64,000 nucleotides of DNA from Chryseobacterium sp. (GCF_019236175.1 NZ_JAFAJM010000003.1:124001-188000); one strand, 5' to 3'; positions 36,577 to 45,797 are shown, counted from the first letter of the stretch. The notes: generated by a model not told the origin, from the letters alone. Translations and numbers: made by a program.

Positions 36577-37611
36577 ATGAAAGATATCCGTACATTATCA
36601 CTAGATCAGCTTAAAGAATATTTTGTTTCTTTAGGAGAAAAGCCGTTTCGTGCGAAACAGGTCTATGACTGGCTATGGAGTAAAAATCTCCATTCGATTG
36701 ACGAAATGACGAATCTTTCGAAACCTCTTCGTGAAAAAATTTCCGAAGAATATACCATTAATCCTGTTTCTGTAGACCTTCTTCAGAGAAGTACCGACGG
36801 AACCATCAAAAACGGAGTAAAACTTCATGACGGATTATTGGTAGAATCTGTTCTTATTCCTACCGAAACAAGAACCACTGCTTGTGTATCTTCACAGGTA
36901 GGCTGCTCCTTAAACTGCGAATTCTGCGCTACGGCAAAGCTGAAAAGAATGCGAAACCTTGAAGTGGCAGAAATTGTAGATCAGGTAGCCCTGATTGACA
37001 GCCAGAGTAAAATGTATTTTGACAGGCCGCTTTCCAATATCGTATTCATGGGAATGGGAGAACCTATGATGAACTACAAAAACGTAGTAGAAGCCATCAG
37101 AAAGATCACTCAACCGGAAGGATTAGGAATGTCACCAAGGAGAATTACGGTTTCCACTTCAGGAATTCCCAAAATGATCAAAATGCTTGCTGATGATGAA
37201 TTGCGTGTAAAACTGGCATTGTCTCTTCACTCAGCGATTGAAGTAAAACGTAATGAAATTATGCCTTTCTCAGATAAATTCCCGTTAACGGATATTATGG
37301 AGGCGCTTCAATACTGGTATCAGAAAACAGGTTCAGTAATTACTTTCGAATACTGCGTATGGAAAGGAATTAATGATGGTGACGAAGATATCAAAGCTTT
37401 AATCAGATACTGCAAACAGGTTCCTTCTAAAGTTAACCTTATCCAATACAACCCAATCGGGGACGGGAAATATGACCAGTGCAACAAACAAGCAGAGGAA
37501 AACTATATCCGTCAGCTTGAAAATGCCGGAGTTACCGTGATGGTCAGAAGAAGCCGCGGAGGTGATATTGATGCCGCTTGCGGACAATTAGCCAACAAAA
37601 CTGCGGATTAA
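36577..37611 (+). CDS. rlmN: 23S rRNA (adenine-2503-C2)-methyltransferase
   Basis: Radical-SAM methyltransferase of 344 residues. The cluster-binding motif is GCSLNCEFCATAK with Cys110, Cys114 and Cys117. The C-terminal catalytic Cys lies in GGDIDAACGQL. Other landmarks are FRAKQVYDWLW, VFMGMGEPMMNY and ALSLHSA. It methylates A2503 of 23S rRNA and A37 of some tRNAs, using a protein Cys as methyl carrier. Confidence 0.96.
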   Translation: MKDIRTLSLDQLKEYFVSLGEKPFRAKQVYDWLWSKNLHSIDEMTNLSKPLREKISEEYTINPVSVDLLQRSTDGTIKNGVKLHDGLLVESVLIPTETRTTACVSSQVGCSLNCEFCATAKLKRMRNLEVAEIVDQVALIDSQSKMYFDRPLSNIVFMGMGEPMMNYKNVVEAIRKITQPEGLGMSPRRITVSTSGIPKMIKMLADDELRVKLALSLHSAIEVKRNEIMPFSDKFPLTDIMEALQYWYQKTGSVITFEYCVWKGINDGDEDIKALIRYCKQVPSKVNLIQYNPIGDGKYDQCNKQAEENYIRQLENAGVTVMVRRSRGGDIDAACGQLANKTAD

Positions 37612-37661
37612 AATTTTCTTAAAAAAAACTTAAATATCCCTTAAAACGCTGCTCAAAACCC

Positions 37662-37669
37662 TACCTTTG
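37662..37669 (+). promoter_or_regulatory. -7 box of the sterol-desaturase-like gene
   Basis: TACCTTTG matches TAnnTTTG; it predicts a leader of about 10 nt before ATG 37684. Confidence 0.6.
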
Positions 37670-37683
37670 CATAAAATTATTTT

Positions 37684-38634
37684 ATGATGATGGATTTTCT
37701 TATGAGCGAGGACGGGTTAGAAACTGTGTACGCATGGGCGGTTCCGCTGCACGCAACGGTTATTTTAGCTGAAATGATTTATAGCCACGTTTCCGAAGCT
37801 AAATTGTATAGCGGTAAAGATCTTGCAACGAACATTTATCTGGCATTGATGAACTTTGGTCTGGACCTTATCATGAAAGCCTTTGCAATGGGAGTCATGT
37901 TTTTCTTTTATCACCACAGAATTTTTTCATGGGATCTGAGTATCTGGTATTTACTGGCCTGCTTTGTCATTACAGATTTTGCTTACTATGTTTTACATTA
38001 TGTAGACCATCGTTCCAGAGCTTTCTGGGCTGTTCATATTACGCACCATAGTTCAGAATTCTTCAATCTTACAACAGGATTCAGAAGCCCTGTTTTACAA
38101 CCGCTTTATAGGTACTTATACTTTTCACCATTGGCATTCTTAGGATTTAATCCTTGGCATATTATGGTGGCTTATGCTATTGGGCAGGTATATGGAACAT
38201 GGGTGCATACACAAACTGTCAAGAGTATGGGAATCTTGGAATATATTCTGGTAACCCCTTCTCATCACCGCGTACATCATGCATGTAATATCAAATATCT
38301 GGATAAAAATATGGGGATGTGTTTGATTATATGGGATAAAATATTCGGGACTTTTGAAAAAGAAGATCCTAATGTTCCTGTGAAATTCGGTATTTATCCA
38401 AAAATGCCTGATAACAGACCGGATACCGTTCTTTTCTATGAATGGAGAAAAATATGGAAAGATCTGAAACAACCCGGATTGAAATTTACCGACAGAATCA
38501 ATTATATTTTCAATTCACCGGGATGGAGACATGACGGAACGGGGAAAACGGTAAGGCAATATCAGAAAGAACATCTTGCAAAACAGGCGTTAAAAGAGCA
38601 GTCAAAAAATCAGAAACAGCAGAAAACAGCTTGA
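37684..38634 (+). CDS. Sterol desaturase / fatty acid hydroxylase superfamily protein
   Basis: Integral membrane di-iron protein of 316 residues with about five hydrophobic segments. The histidine boxes are HYVDH, HITHHSSEFFN and VTPSHHRVHHACN, matching the three-box pattern of fatty acid hydroxylases and sterol desaturases. It would hydroxylate or desaturate a lipid in the inner membrane. The last ~30 residues are a Lys/Gln-rich tail. Bacteroidota homologues have no firm substrate. Confidence 0.88.
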   Translation: MMMDFLMSEDGLETVYAWAVPLHATVILAEMIYSHVSEAKLYSGKDLATNIYLALMNFGLDLIMKAFAMGVMFFFYHHRIFSWDLSIWYLLACFVITDFAYYVLHYVDHRSRAFWAVHITHHSSEFFNLTTGFRSPVLQPLYRYLYFSPLAFLGFNPWHIMVAYAIGQVYGTWVHTQTVKSMGILEYILVTPSHHRVHHACNIKYLDKNMGMCLIIWDKIFGTFEKEDPNVPVKFGIYPKMPDNRPDTVLFYEWRKIWKDLKQPGLKFTDRINYIFNSPGWRHDGTGKTVRQYQKEHLAKQALKEQSKNQKQQKTA

Positions 38635-38665
38635 TTTCATAAACAAAATCAATAAAATCTTTATA

Positions 38666-38693
38666 AAAAGGCGGGCTTTAGCTCGTCTTTTTT
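38666..38693 (+). terminator. Terminator after the desaturase-like gene
   Basis: AAAAGGCGGGCT-TT-AGCTCGTCTTTT with two wobble pairs and a T run. Confidence 0.75.
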
Positions 38694-38770
38694 GTTTAAG
38701 AAAATACTATTTCAGGTTAATATAATGGGAAGAAGTTTTAAGAATAGAATGTAAACATACTACTTTTTAT

Positions 38771-38805
38771 ACGACAACTTCTGTCGTGGTACTGCTTTAA
38801 ATTTG
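38771..38805 (+). promoter_or_regulatory. Promoter with internal dyad before the pseudogene
   Basis: -7 box TAAATTTG (38798-38805). Just upstream is a perfect dyad ACGACA-ACTTC-TGTCGT (38771-38787), positioned between -33 and -7, so it may be an old operator. Confidence 0.45.
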
Positions 38806-38862
38806 TAATCAGAGCTCATTAAAAAATATCAATTGATTATCAGAATTTAACAACTTATTTAT

Positions 38863-39377
38863 ATGATTTATACTGAAGATTTTTTTTCACAAGGCAGCAG
38901 CTATCCTGCTGACAACTTAATACAACTTGTAGATAGCTATACTAAAGAAAAGTAGGAACCTCGGATAATAATAACAGGGCTGTTATATCAGGTCATTTTA
39001 GTTTTCCATATCCTAATATGTCATTCATTGGTGGATCTCTTGGAAATGGAAGTCTAGGCAGTACAATAAGTTCATTCAGGAATCATCTTACAGTCAATAC
39101 TCAACTCGTGATAGGATCTTCAACAACTTTTGACGGATATCCAATTGTTTTTAAAGTAGACGGAGCCCTATCTAATTCGCAGACTGTTTGTGATGCCATG
39201 ATCTCAAAATCTGCAAACAGATATTTAATAAAAGGAATTGTAGATGCAACAGGAAGTTGATGTACATTAACAGATAGCAACGGAAACCCGATCGGCTCGG
39301 TTACTCCTGTGGTATTATCAGAAGGAACCGTTATTAATTGTATTTTTGCTATAGACAATTCTGAATTAACAGTATAA
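38863..39377 (+). pseudogene. Broken gene, frameshift plus nonsense
   Basis: Reading starts at ATG 38863 (MIYTEDFFSQGSSYPADNLI) and stops at TAG 38953. Adding one base near 38950 (the run AAAGAAAAG) joins it to VGTSDNNNRAVISGHFSFPY and the open frame up to TGA 39258-39260. Beyond that TGA the same frame continues with CTLTDSNGNPIGSVTPVVLS to TAA 39375-39377. The restored protein would be about 170 residues. No family was recognised. Intact promoter and terminator flank it, which suggests recent decay. Confidence 0.7.
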
Positions 39378-39413
39378 TAAAGTTGATATTATTCTGACAT
39401 ACACTATAAAATA

Positions 39414-39451
39414 GGGCAACACGGGTAAAACAGAGTGTTGCCCATTTTTTT
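39414..39451 (+). terminator. Terminator after the pseudogene
   Basis: Perfect stem GGGCAACAC/GTGTTGCCC, then A and seven T. Confidence 0.85.
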
Positions 39452-39508
39452 AGAAAGTATCTGAGTGATTTTAGCAGCACGGAATTTTCAGATTAAAGAT
39501 AAAACCCA

Positions 39509-39516
39509 TAATTTTG
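39509..39516 (+). promoter_or_regulatory. -7 box next to the start of the secreted propeller-like gene
   Basis: TAATTTTG ends 5 nt before ATG 39522, so the mRNA should be leaderless or nearly so. Confidence 0.5.
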
Positions 39517-39521
39517 CCTCT

Positions 39522-40430
39522 ATGAAAAGAACATTTCTGCTACTGACTTTTCTTGCCTTTCAAACTGCATTTTCCCAGCAGACCGATTTTCTGAAAATCA
39601 GAAAGTACAGGCTTAATGATCTGGATGATAAAATCCGGGAAACTTCAGGATTGAATTTTTTCCACGGAAAACTTTATACATTCAATGACAGCGGAAATAC
39701 GGCAGAGCTTTTTGAAATTGATAAAAAAGACGGTAAAATTATCCGCACACTTACAACCAATTTGATCAATACAGACTGGGAAGCGCTGACGAATGACGGC
39801 GAAAATTTTTATATCGGGGATTTTGGTAACAATACCGGAACCAGAAAAGATCTGATGATTTATAAAGTACCTTACGAAAACCTTGATAGAGTTAACTCCT
39901 CTAAAATTCCGGGTTCAGAAAAAGCTTTAGAAAGACATATCATTTCTTTTTATTACCCTGAACAAACGGAATTTATTCCCAGGAATACCAATAATGATTT
40001 TGATGCGGAAGCCATGATCTACCTGAATGGCAAACTTCATATTTTTACAAAAGAATGGGCTGCCAAAGCTACTTCTCATTATACTCTGAATCCTGAAGTT
40101 TCAGAACAGCAGAAAGCAGAAAAAATAGAAGCCTATAAAACAGGTTTTGTGGTGACGGATGCTTCTTATTTTGATAAAAAACTTTATCTGGTAGGTTATA
40201 CTAAGAAAACAGAAGTCTTCTTAGATATTTTCACAGAAACCCAACCTGGAATATTTTTCAAAGAAAGCCCAAAGCATTATTATCTTGGAAGTGCTTTATC
40301 CATAGGGCAAATTGAAGGGGTAGTCGTTGATGAAACAGGAGTTTACATCTCCGGAGAAAAATTTAGATCTCCGCTGGGCAGTACAAAACAGTCGTTTTAT
40401 TTTATTCCGAAAGATAAACTCAAACGCTAA
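39522..40430 (+). CDS. Secreted protein of unknown function, probable beta-propeller
   Basis: Protein of 302 residues from ATG 39522 (MKRTFLLLTFLAFQTAFSQQ), a clear signal peptide; a GTG 57 nt upstream lies before the -7 box. The body shows repeated short strands such as SGLNFFHGKLYTFNDSGNTA, EALTNDGENFYIGDFGNNTG, AEAMIYLNGKLHIFTKEW and IEGVVVDETGVYISGEKF, consistent with a propeller. The EALT/EAM/IEG repeats are spaced fairly evenly. No enzymatic motif or lipobox was seen. Confidence 0.75.
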   Translation: MKRTFLLLTFLAFQTAFSQQTDFLKIRKYRLNDLDDKIRETSGLNFFHGKLYTFNDSGNTAELFEIDKKDGKIIRTLTTNLINTDWEALTNDGENFYIGDFGNNTGTRKDLMIYKVPYENLDRVNSSKIPGSEKALERHIISFYYPEQTEFIPRNTNNDFDAEAMIYLNGKLHIFTKEWAAKATSHYTLNPEVSEQQKAEKIEAYKTGFVVTDASYFDKKLYLVGYTKKTEVFLDIFTETQPGIFFKESPKHYYLGSALSIGQIEGVVVDETGVYISGEKFRSPLGSTKQSFYFIPKDKLKR

Positions 40431-40458
40431 TTTTATCTTAATATTGAGCGAAAAAAAT

Positions 40459-40466
40459 TATCTTTG
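40459..40466 (+). promoter_or_regulatory. -7 box upstream of polyprenyl synthetase
   Basis: TATCTTTG matches TAnnTTTG, about 37 nt before the TTG start codon. Confidence 0.5.
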
Positions 40467-40503
40467 TGAGAATTAATAATTATTCACCCAGCATTCGCAG
40501 ATT

Positions 40504-41481
40504 TTGGCAAATACAGTAGAAGAAATTAAACGACCGATCAATGATGAAATGAAACTTTTTGAACAGAAGTTTTATGAATCAATGCAGAGTAAAGTAGCTT
40601 TATTGGATAAAGTAACCCGTTTTATTGTTACTACCAAAGGAAAGCAGATGCGTCCCATGTTTGTATTTCTTTGCGCCAAACTGGTAGGGAGTGTCACGGA
40701 AAAAACGTATCGTGGTGCTTCTATGATCGAACTGATTCATACAGCGACTCTTGTACACGATGATGTGGTGGATGAAAGTTTTAAACGCCGTAATTTCTTT
40801 TCAATCAATGCGCTGTGGAAAAATAAAATTGCTGTGCTGGTAGGAGATTACCTGTTGTCAAAATCAGTATTATTATCTACAGATCATAAAGATTACGATT
40901 TACTGGGTGTCATTTCAAGAACCATCCGTGAAATGTCCGAAGGGGAACTTCTTCAATTGGAAAAGGCCCGAAAACTGGATATTACAGAAGATGTTTATTA
41001 TGAAATTATCCGTCAGAAAACAGCTACATTAATTGCTGCATGTTGTGAAATAGGAGTATTATCTAACAGTACTGATGAAGTACTTGCCAAAAAAATGCAG
41101 GATTTCGGGACTTTCACAGGAATGGCCTTCCAGATTAAAGATGATCTTTTTGATTACTTAAGCTCTAATGTGATAGGGAAACCTGTAGGTATTGACATTA
41201 AAGAACAAAAAATGACTCTGCCTCTGATTCATACGCTTACAACAGCAAATGAAAAAGAGAGAAAATATTATTTCGATACGATCAAACGTTATAATACCAA
41301 TCCAAAAAGAGTTAAAGAGCTGATAGAATTTGTAAAAAGCTCCGGCGGTCTGGAGTATGCCATTACAGTCATGAAAGATTTTCAGCAGAAAGCAAAGGAT
41401 ATCCTGAATGAATTTCCCGATTCCGAAGCACGGAAATCTTTACTTATTATGCTAGATTACGTAATTGAGCGAAAATTTTAA
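40504..41481 (+). CDS. Trans-polyprenyl diphosphate synthase (IspB-like)
   Basis: Long-chain isoprenyl diphosphate synthase of 325 residues; it probably makes the side chain of menaquinone. The first Asp-rich motif is LVHDDVVDE and the second is IKDDLFDYL, with GDYLLSKSV between. The start is TTG at 40504 (reading MANTVEEIKRPINDEMKLFEQKF); no in-frame ATG lies between the upstream promoter and the TTG, and the next ATG is 16 codons in and would remove the first helix. It ends 1 nt before the convergent gene's stop codon. Confidence 0.9.
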   Translation: MANTVEEIKRPINDEMKLFEQKFYESMQSKVALLDKVTRFIVTTKGKQMRPMFVFLCAKLVGSVTEKTYRGASMIELIHTATLVHDDVVDESFKRRNFFSINALWKNKIAVLVGDYLLSKSVLLSTDHKDYDLLGVISRTIREMSEGELLQLEKARKLDITEDVYYEIIRQKTATLIAACCEIGVLSNSTDEVLAKKMQDFGTFTGMAFQIKDDLFDYLSSNVIGKPVGIDIKEQKMTLPLIHTLTTANEKERKYYFDTIKRYNTNPKRVKELIEFVKSSGGLEYAITVMKDFQQKAKDILNEFPDSEARKSLLIMLDYVIERKF

Positions 41482-41482
41482 A

Positions 41483-41776
41483 TTAAATTATTTTTAGGGT
41501 TAAAATAATAACAGCGAGAACTATACAAAATAAAGCAAATAAAAATAAATAATCCGCAATAGTCTCAAACGAGTATTCTCGCTTTTCTTCTTTTGTTCTG
41601 ATAGCCAGAAATGAAAAGAAACAACTGCACGCAAAAAGGATACATGCAAAAGCTGCAAATTCGTCTAAATACGTATTCTGACTAATCTTGGAGATCTTCA
41701 GAGACGTAATAATAATTAAGGAAAACCCTAAAAGATTACTGGACGCATTCAGAATATGTGGTGACTTTTTATCCAT
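41483..41776 (-). CDS. Small membrane protein of unknown function
   Basis: Protein of 97 residues with three hydrophobic segments (about 15-30, 38-60 and 75-95) separated by short polar parts, including EEKREYSFETIADYL. No family was recognised. It converges on the prenyl synthase gene with a gap of one base and no terminator between. Confidence 0.55.
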   Translation of the reverse strand: MDKKSPHILNASSNLLGFSLIIITSLKISKISQNTYLDEFAAFACILFACSCFFSFLAIRTKEEKREYSFETIADYLFLFALFCIVLAVIILTLKII

Positions 41777-41913
41777 CTTTTACAATTTTTTTCAAATTAA
41801 AGCACAATTTTTTTTATTATCAAATTTTTAATAAAGATTATTAAAAATTAAAATTAATTTAAAAAGTGTATATTAGCAAAATACTTGAAGAATAAAAACT
41901 TTTATACTTAGCT

Positions 41914-44346
41914 ATGCAAACAACCTATATTGAAACACAGCAAATATCCTTTCAAGATTTTAAAAATCAGATACTTGAAGATTACAAGTTAGGAAGGATC
42001 TCCCGTGAAATGTCTTATCTCGGAAGGAGAGAAGTACTCACAGGAAAAGCTAAATTCGGAATTTTTGGGGATGGTAAGGAACTTCCTCAGCTTGCAATGG
42101 CGAAAGTTTTCAGAAATGGAGACTTCCGTTCAGGATATTACAGGGATCAGACTTTTGCATTAGCAATCAATGCATTGACCGTTGAAAGTTTCTTTGCACA
42201 GATGTATGCCGATACCAATGTGGAAAGAGAACCTGCTTCAGCGGGAAGACAGATGAACGGACATTTCGCAACAAGAAGTCTAAATGAAGACGGAAGCTGG
42301 AAAGATCTTACTGCTCAGAAGAATATCTCTTCCGATATTTCTCCTACTGCTGGTCAGATGCCTAGATTATTAGGTTTAGCTCAGGCTTCCACCATTTATA
42401 AAAGTGTACAATTTGACGGTTCTGAAAAATTCTCCAGAGAAGGAAATGAAATTGCATTCGGAACCATAGGGGATGCTTCTACCGCAGAAGGTCATTTCTG
42501 GGAAACTTTAAATGCAGCATGTGCGCTTCAGGTTCCTATGATTGTTTCTATCTGGGATGACGGATACGGAATTTCAGTTCCTACAAAAAATCAGAGAGCA
42601 AAAGCTGATATCAGCGAAATGTTAAGCGGTTTCCAAAGAAAAGAAGGAGAAAACCAGGGATGTGAGATCATTCAGGTTAAAGCCTGGGATTATCCTGCTT
42701 TATTAGATGCTTATGCTAAAGCAGAACATTTTGCAAGAACGGAAAGCGTTCCGGTTGTGGTTCACGTTATTGATGTTACCCAGCCTCAGGGACACTCTAC
42801 TTCAGGGTCCCACGAAAGATATAAAAATGAAGAGCGTCTTGCATGGGAAGCAGAATTTGACGGATTGGCAAAATTTAAAGAATGGATTCTGAACTATTCT
42901 ATTGAGATTGACGGAAAAGAAGAAGTGATTGCCACTGCTGAAGAACTGGATACTATTGATGACGAAGCCAAAAAAACGGCAAAAGCAGGACAAAAAATAG
43001 CATGGGATAACTATCAGAAAACGATTGCGGATTTAATTCAGTCTATTTTACCTTTAGTAGAAAAACTTAAAGGACAGAATGCTGAAGTGGAGACTTATAT
43101 TGCCCAGTTTAATAAATTAGTTTCCAAAGCTAAAAAAGATATTTTCCATTTGGTAAGAAAGGCTTTACTGGCAACAAGAGGTACAGAGTCTGCAGAAAGA
43201 AACCAATTGATGGAGAAGTACAATGAAGTGTTGGCTGTTGAAAAAGACAACTATTCTTCTCACCTTTATTCTCAGTCTGAATGGAAGGCTGAAAATGTAA
43301 AAGAAATTAAACCTGTTTACTCAGACAGTTCCGAAGATGTTGACGGAAGAGTAGTGATCAGAAATAATTTTGACAAAATTTTCTCAAAATACCCTGAAAC
43401 TTTAATTTTTGGTGAAGATGCCGGTAATATTGGGGATGTTAACCAGGGATTGGAAGGAATGCAGGAAAAATACGGCGCTTTACGTATTGCGGATACAGGA
43501 ATCCGTGAAGCGACTATTCTCGGACAGGGAATCGGGATGGCAATGAGAGGGTTAAGACCTATCGCTGAAATTCAGTATTTAGATTATGTTCTTTACTGCC
43601 TTCAGGGAATGAGTGATGATCTGGCAACGGTACAATACAGAACAAAAGGAGGTCAGAAAGCTCCGGTGATCATCAGAACAAGAGGTCACAGACTGGAAGG
43701 AATCTGGCATTCAGGTTCTCCGATGGCAGGAATTCTAAATCTTTCAAAAGGTATTCTGGTATTGGTTCCGAGAAATTTAACGAAAGCAGCCGGATTCTAT
43801 AATACAATGCTTCAGGCTGACGAACCTGCGATCATTGTAGAATGTCTGAACGGGTACAGATTAAAAGAGAAACAACCGGACAACCTGGGAGAATTTACAG
43901 TTCCTGTAGGTAAAATTGAAGTAACGAAGGAAGGTAAGGATGTTACTCTGGTAACTTACGGTTCTACATGGAGAATTGTAACAGAAGCCGCTAATGAATT
44001 AGAGAAATTAGGAATTTCTGCAGAAGTAATCGATATCCAGTCACTGATTCCTTTCGATTTATCTCATGAGATTGCTGAGAGTGTTAAGAAAACAAACCGC
44101 CTGGTAGTGATTGATGAAGATGTTGAAGGTGGAACTACCGGATTTATCCTGCAGCAGATTTTAGAAAAGCAAAAAGCATTCAGATATCTGGATTCAGATC
44201 CGTTGACAATCTCTGCCAACGATCACAGACCTGCCTATGCAAGTGATGGTGATTACTTCAGTAAGCCGTCTACAGATGACATGGTAGAGAAAATCTATGC
44301 GATGTTTAATGAAACAAATCCTCAGAAATATCCTGCGATATTCTAA
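41914..44346 (+). CDS. Fused E1 alpha/beta component of a 2-oxoacid dehydrogenase
   Basis: Thiamine-diphosphate enzyme of 810 residues carrying the alpha part (about 1-410) and the beta part (about 460-810) in one chain. Alpha: GDASTAEGHFWETLNAACALQVPMIVSIWDDGYGISVPT forms the TPP pocket, and HSTSGSHERY is the phosphorylation-loop region. Beta: IFGEDAGNIGDVNQGL, IREATILGQGIGMAMRGLRPIAEIQYLDYV and FDLSHEIAESVKKTNRLVVIDED. Similarity is to branched-chain / alpha-ketoacid dehydrogenase E1 fused forms common in Flavobacteriia. E2 is not adjacent; a dihydrolipoyl dehydrogenase gene lies at 55285. A weak -7 (TATATTAG, 41869) precedes it. Confidence 0.92.
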   Translation: MQTTYIETQQISFQDFKNQILEDYKLGRISREMSYLGRREVLTGKAKFGIFGDGKELPQLAMAKVFRNGDFRSGYYRDQTFALAINALTVESFFAQMYADTNVEREPASAGRQMNGHFATRSLNEDGSWKDLTAQKNISSDISPTAGQMPRLLGLAQASTIYKSVQFDGSEKFSREGNEIAFGTIGDASTAEGHFWETLNAACALQVPMIVSIWDDGYGISVPTKNQRAKADISEMLSGFQRKEGENQGCEIIQVKAWDYPALLDAYAKAEHFARTESVPVVVHVIDVTQPQGHSTSGSHERYKNEERLAWEAEFDGLAKFKEWILNYSIEIDGKEEVIATAEELDTIDDEAKKTAKAGQKIAWDNYQKTIADLIQSILPLVEKLKGQNAEVETYIAQFNKLVSKAKKDIFHLVRKALLATRGTESAERNQLMEKYNEVLAVEKDNYSSHLYSQSEWKAENVKEIKPVYSDSSEDVDGRVVIRNNFDKIFSKYPETLIFGEDAGNIGDVNQGLEGMQEKYGALRIADTGIREATILGQGIGMAMRGLRPIAEIQYLDYVLYCLQGMSDDLATVQYRTKGGQKAPVIIRTRGHRLEGIWHSGSPMAGILNLSKGILVLVPRNLTKAAGFYNTMLQADEPAIIVECLNGYRLKEKQPDNLGEFTVPVGKIEVTKEGKDVTLVTYGSTWRIVTEAANELEKLGISAEVIDIQSLIPFDLSHEIAESVKKTNRLVVIDEDVEGGTTGFILQQILEKQKAFRYLDSDPLTISANDHRPAYASDGDYFSKPSTDDMVEKIYAMFNETNPQKYPAIF

Positions 44347-44365
44347 TTGGGGTTTTAAATAAAAT

Positions 44366-44403
44366 AACGTCGGGCTATCAGATTTCTGGTAGCCCGCGTT
44401 TTT
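44366..44403 (+). terminator. Terminator after E1
   Basis: CGGGCTATCAG-ATTT-CTGGTAGCCCG, extended by AACG/CGTT, then T run. Confidence 0.87.
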
Positions 44404-44419
44404 AGTATAAGAGTACATT

Positions 44420-44836
44420 TCAATCTTTTTTCGCCAAAGATATTCTCAGCTTGTTTAAAGCACTCATTAAAGTAATACCTGCTGTGAGTTCCACAATTTC
44501 TCTATCTGTAAAATCCTGAGATAATTTCTCTCTCAGCTCACTCAGATCCGGATCATGATAAGTAAGCGCTTCTGCCCAGCTTAAAACAAGCTTTTGTTTT
44601 TCGTTGAAGGCATGCGTATGTTTCCAGCCCGGAAGTCTGTTAATGACATCCTGTTCAAAACCGAAATCAGAAAGTTCTTTTGCATGATAGCTACAGCAAT
44701 AAGCACAGCCGTTGATTTGGGAAACCCGAAGTTCAGCCAATGCAATTAATTTCTCATCAATCCCGGACTTTCGGATGCTGGTATGGGCTTTATACAGATT
44801 CCCAATAGTTTCTTTTGCAATTTCTTTATAATTCAT
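44420..44836 (-). CDS. Carboxymuconolactone decarboxylase / AhpD-like protein
   Basis: All-helical protein of 138 residues from ATG 44836 (MNYKEIAKETIGN). The active-site signature is RVSQINGCAYCCSYHAKEL with Cys44, Cys47 and His51, as in AhpD alkylhydroperoxidases. It could reduce organic peroxides through this CxxC pair. The frame is open 12 codons upstream, but MNYKEI is the usual family beginning. Confidence 0.88.
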   Translation of the reverse strand: MNYKEIAKETIGNLYKAHTSIRKSGIDEKLIALAELRVSQINGCAYCCSYHAKELSDFGFEQDVINRLPGWKHTHAFNEKQKLVLSWAEALTYHDPDLSELREKLSQDFTDREIVELTAGITLMSALNKLRISLAKKD

Positions 44837-44940
44837 AATGAAAAATTTTCTGCAAATTTGCATCAGAAACACTTTAAAACCAATATACTTACTTTTTGGT
44901 TATACACTTACCTTTTTGAAAGTATATTATCAAATAAAAC

Positions 44941-45228
44941 ATGAAAGAAATACCTTTATTTTTGAAGTCTGGAAGATTAGCGTTGATTATTTCTATACTG
45001 TATGCAGGTATTGGAACCTTGGCGGTATGCTCAGCTTATGGCAGTGATCCATTGTATGGTGAATGGACTTCATATGCCTTATTAATAACATTTCCCATGT
45101 CAATTTTGAGTTTCATATATAGATATGCTGATCATGCTTTATTCCCTGTTTTATTGATTCAGTTTATAATGTTTTTGCTTACCTTTCTTGTATTATCACT
45201 ATTTCTAAAAGGTAAGTCTGATCTTTAA
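44941..45228 (+). CDS. Small membrane protein of unknown function
   Basis: Protein of 95 residues with three predicted transmembrane segments: LALIISILYAGIGTLAVCSA, YALLITFPMSILSFIY and LFPVLLIQFIMFLLTFLVL. No family was recognised. It is divergent from the AhpD-like gene and is followed by a bidirectional terminator. Confidence 0.5.
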   Translation: MKEIPLFLKSGRLALIISILYAGIGTLAVCSAYGSDPLYGEWTSYALLITFPMSILSFIYRYADHALFPVLLIQFIMFLLTFLVLSLFLKGKSDL

Positions 45229-45251
45229 ATCCATAAGAACAGGATAAAAGT

Positions 45252-45281
45252 AAAAGGCCGTCAAACATTGACCGCCTTTTT
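45252..45281. terminator. Bidirectional terminator between membrane protein and hxlR
   Basis: AAAAGGCCGTCAA/TTGACCGCCTTTT with one mismatch, T runs on both strands. It overlaps the last codons of the HxlR gene. Confidence 0.75.
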
Positions 45282-45653
45282 ATTTTTCATATCCTCATTC
45301 AAAAAAGCGCAATCTTTATCTTCATGCGATCCTTTTACCTGATATTTCGCTTCCCATTCTTCCAGCAAATATAATATCGGCAACAGGGCCAGCCCTTTTT
45401 CCGTGAGGGAATATTCTACTCTTGGAGGAAGTTCCTTAAACTCTTCACGGATCACCAGACCGTCAGTTTCCATTTCCCTTAACTGATCAGTCAATACCTT
45501 TCTGGAGATCACATTAATACGTACAGCAAGTTCTCCAAAACGGAGTTTTCTGTCCTTGATAACCAATACAATAATCGGTTTCCATTTGCTTCCTAAGGCT
45601 GCCATTGCTTTGCCGAGAGGGCAGCTGTATTGCATTAACTCATTCTTTTTCAT
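45261..45653 (-). CDS. HxlR-family transcriptional regulator
   Basis: Winged-helix regulator of 130 residues from ATG 45653 (MKKNELMQYSCPLGKAMAAL). Landmarks are CPLGKAMAALGSKWKPIIV, LRFGELAVRINVISRKVLTDQLREMETDGLV and PPRVEYSLTEKGLAL. HxlR members respond to formaldehyde, quinones, diamide or other electrophiles, often through the N-terminal Cys (here in YSCPLG). It faces the Old Yellow Enzyme gene across a region with four GTTAC repeats and probably regulates it. Confidence 0.9.
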   Translation of the reverse strand: MKKNELMQYSCPLGKAMAALGSKWKPIIVLVIKDRKLRFGELAVRINVISRKVLTDQLREMETDGLVIREEFKELPPRVEYSLTEKGLALLPILYLLEEWEAKYQVKGSHEDKDCAFLNEDMKNKKAVNV

Positions 45654-45700
45654 ACCGGAATAATTGATGTATAAAGTAATAAGGAAATGATATTCCAAAC

Positions 45701-45797
45701 GTTACTTCAATGTTACTAATGTAGGTTACTGCGAAGTTACCACTATTTTTTTAATAAAAGATACAAAAACAAACTATTATTAGTTACTTTGTGTAAC
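45701..45797. promoter_or_regulatory. GTTAC direct repeats and dyad, HxlR operator candidate
   Basis: GTTAC at 45701, 45712, 45725 and 45736 (spacings 11, 13, 11 nt, about one helical turn). A dyad GTTAC-TTTGT-GTAAC lies at 45783-45797. The dyad overlaps a -7-like box of the downstream gene. Confidence 0.5.
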
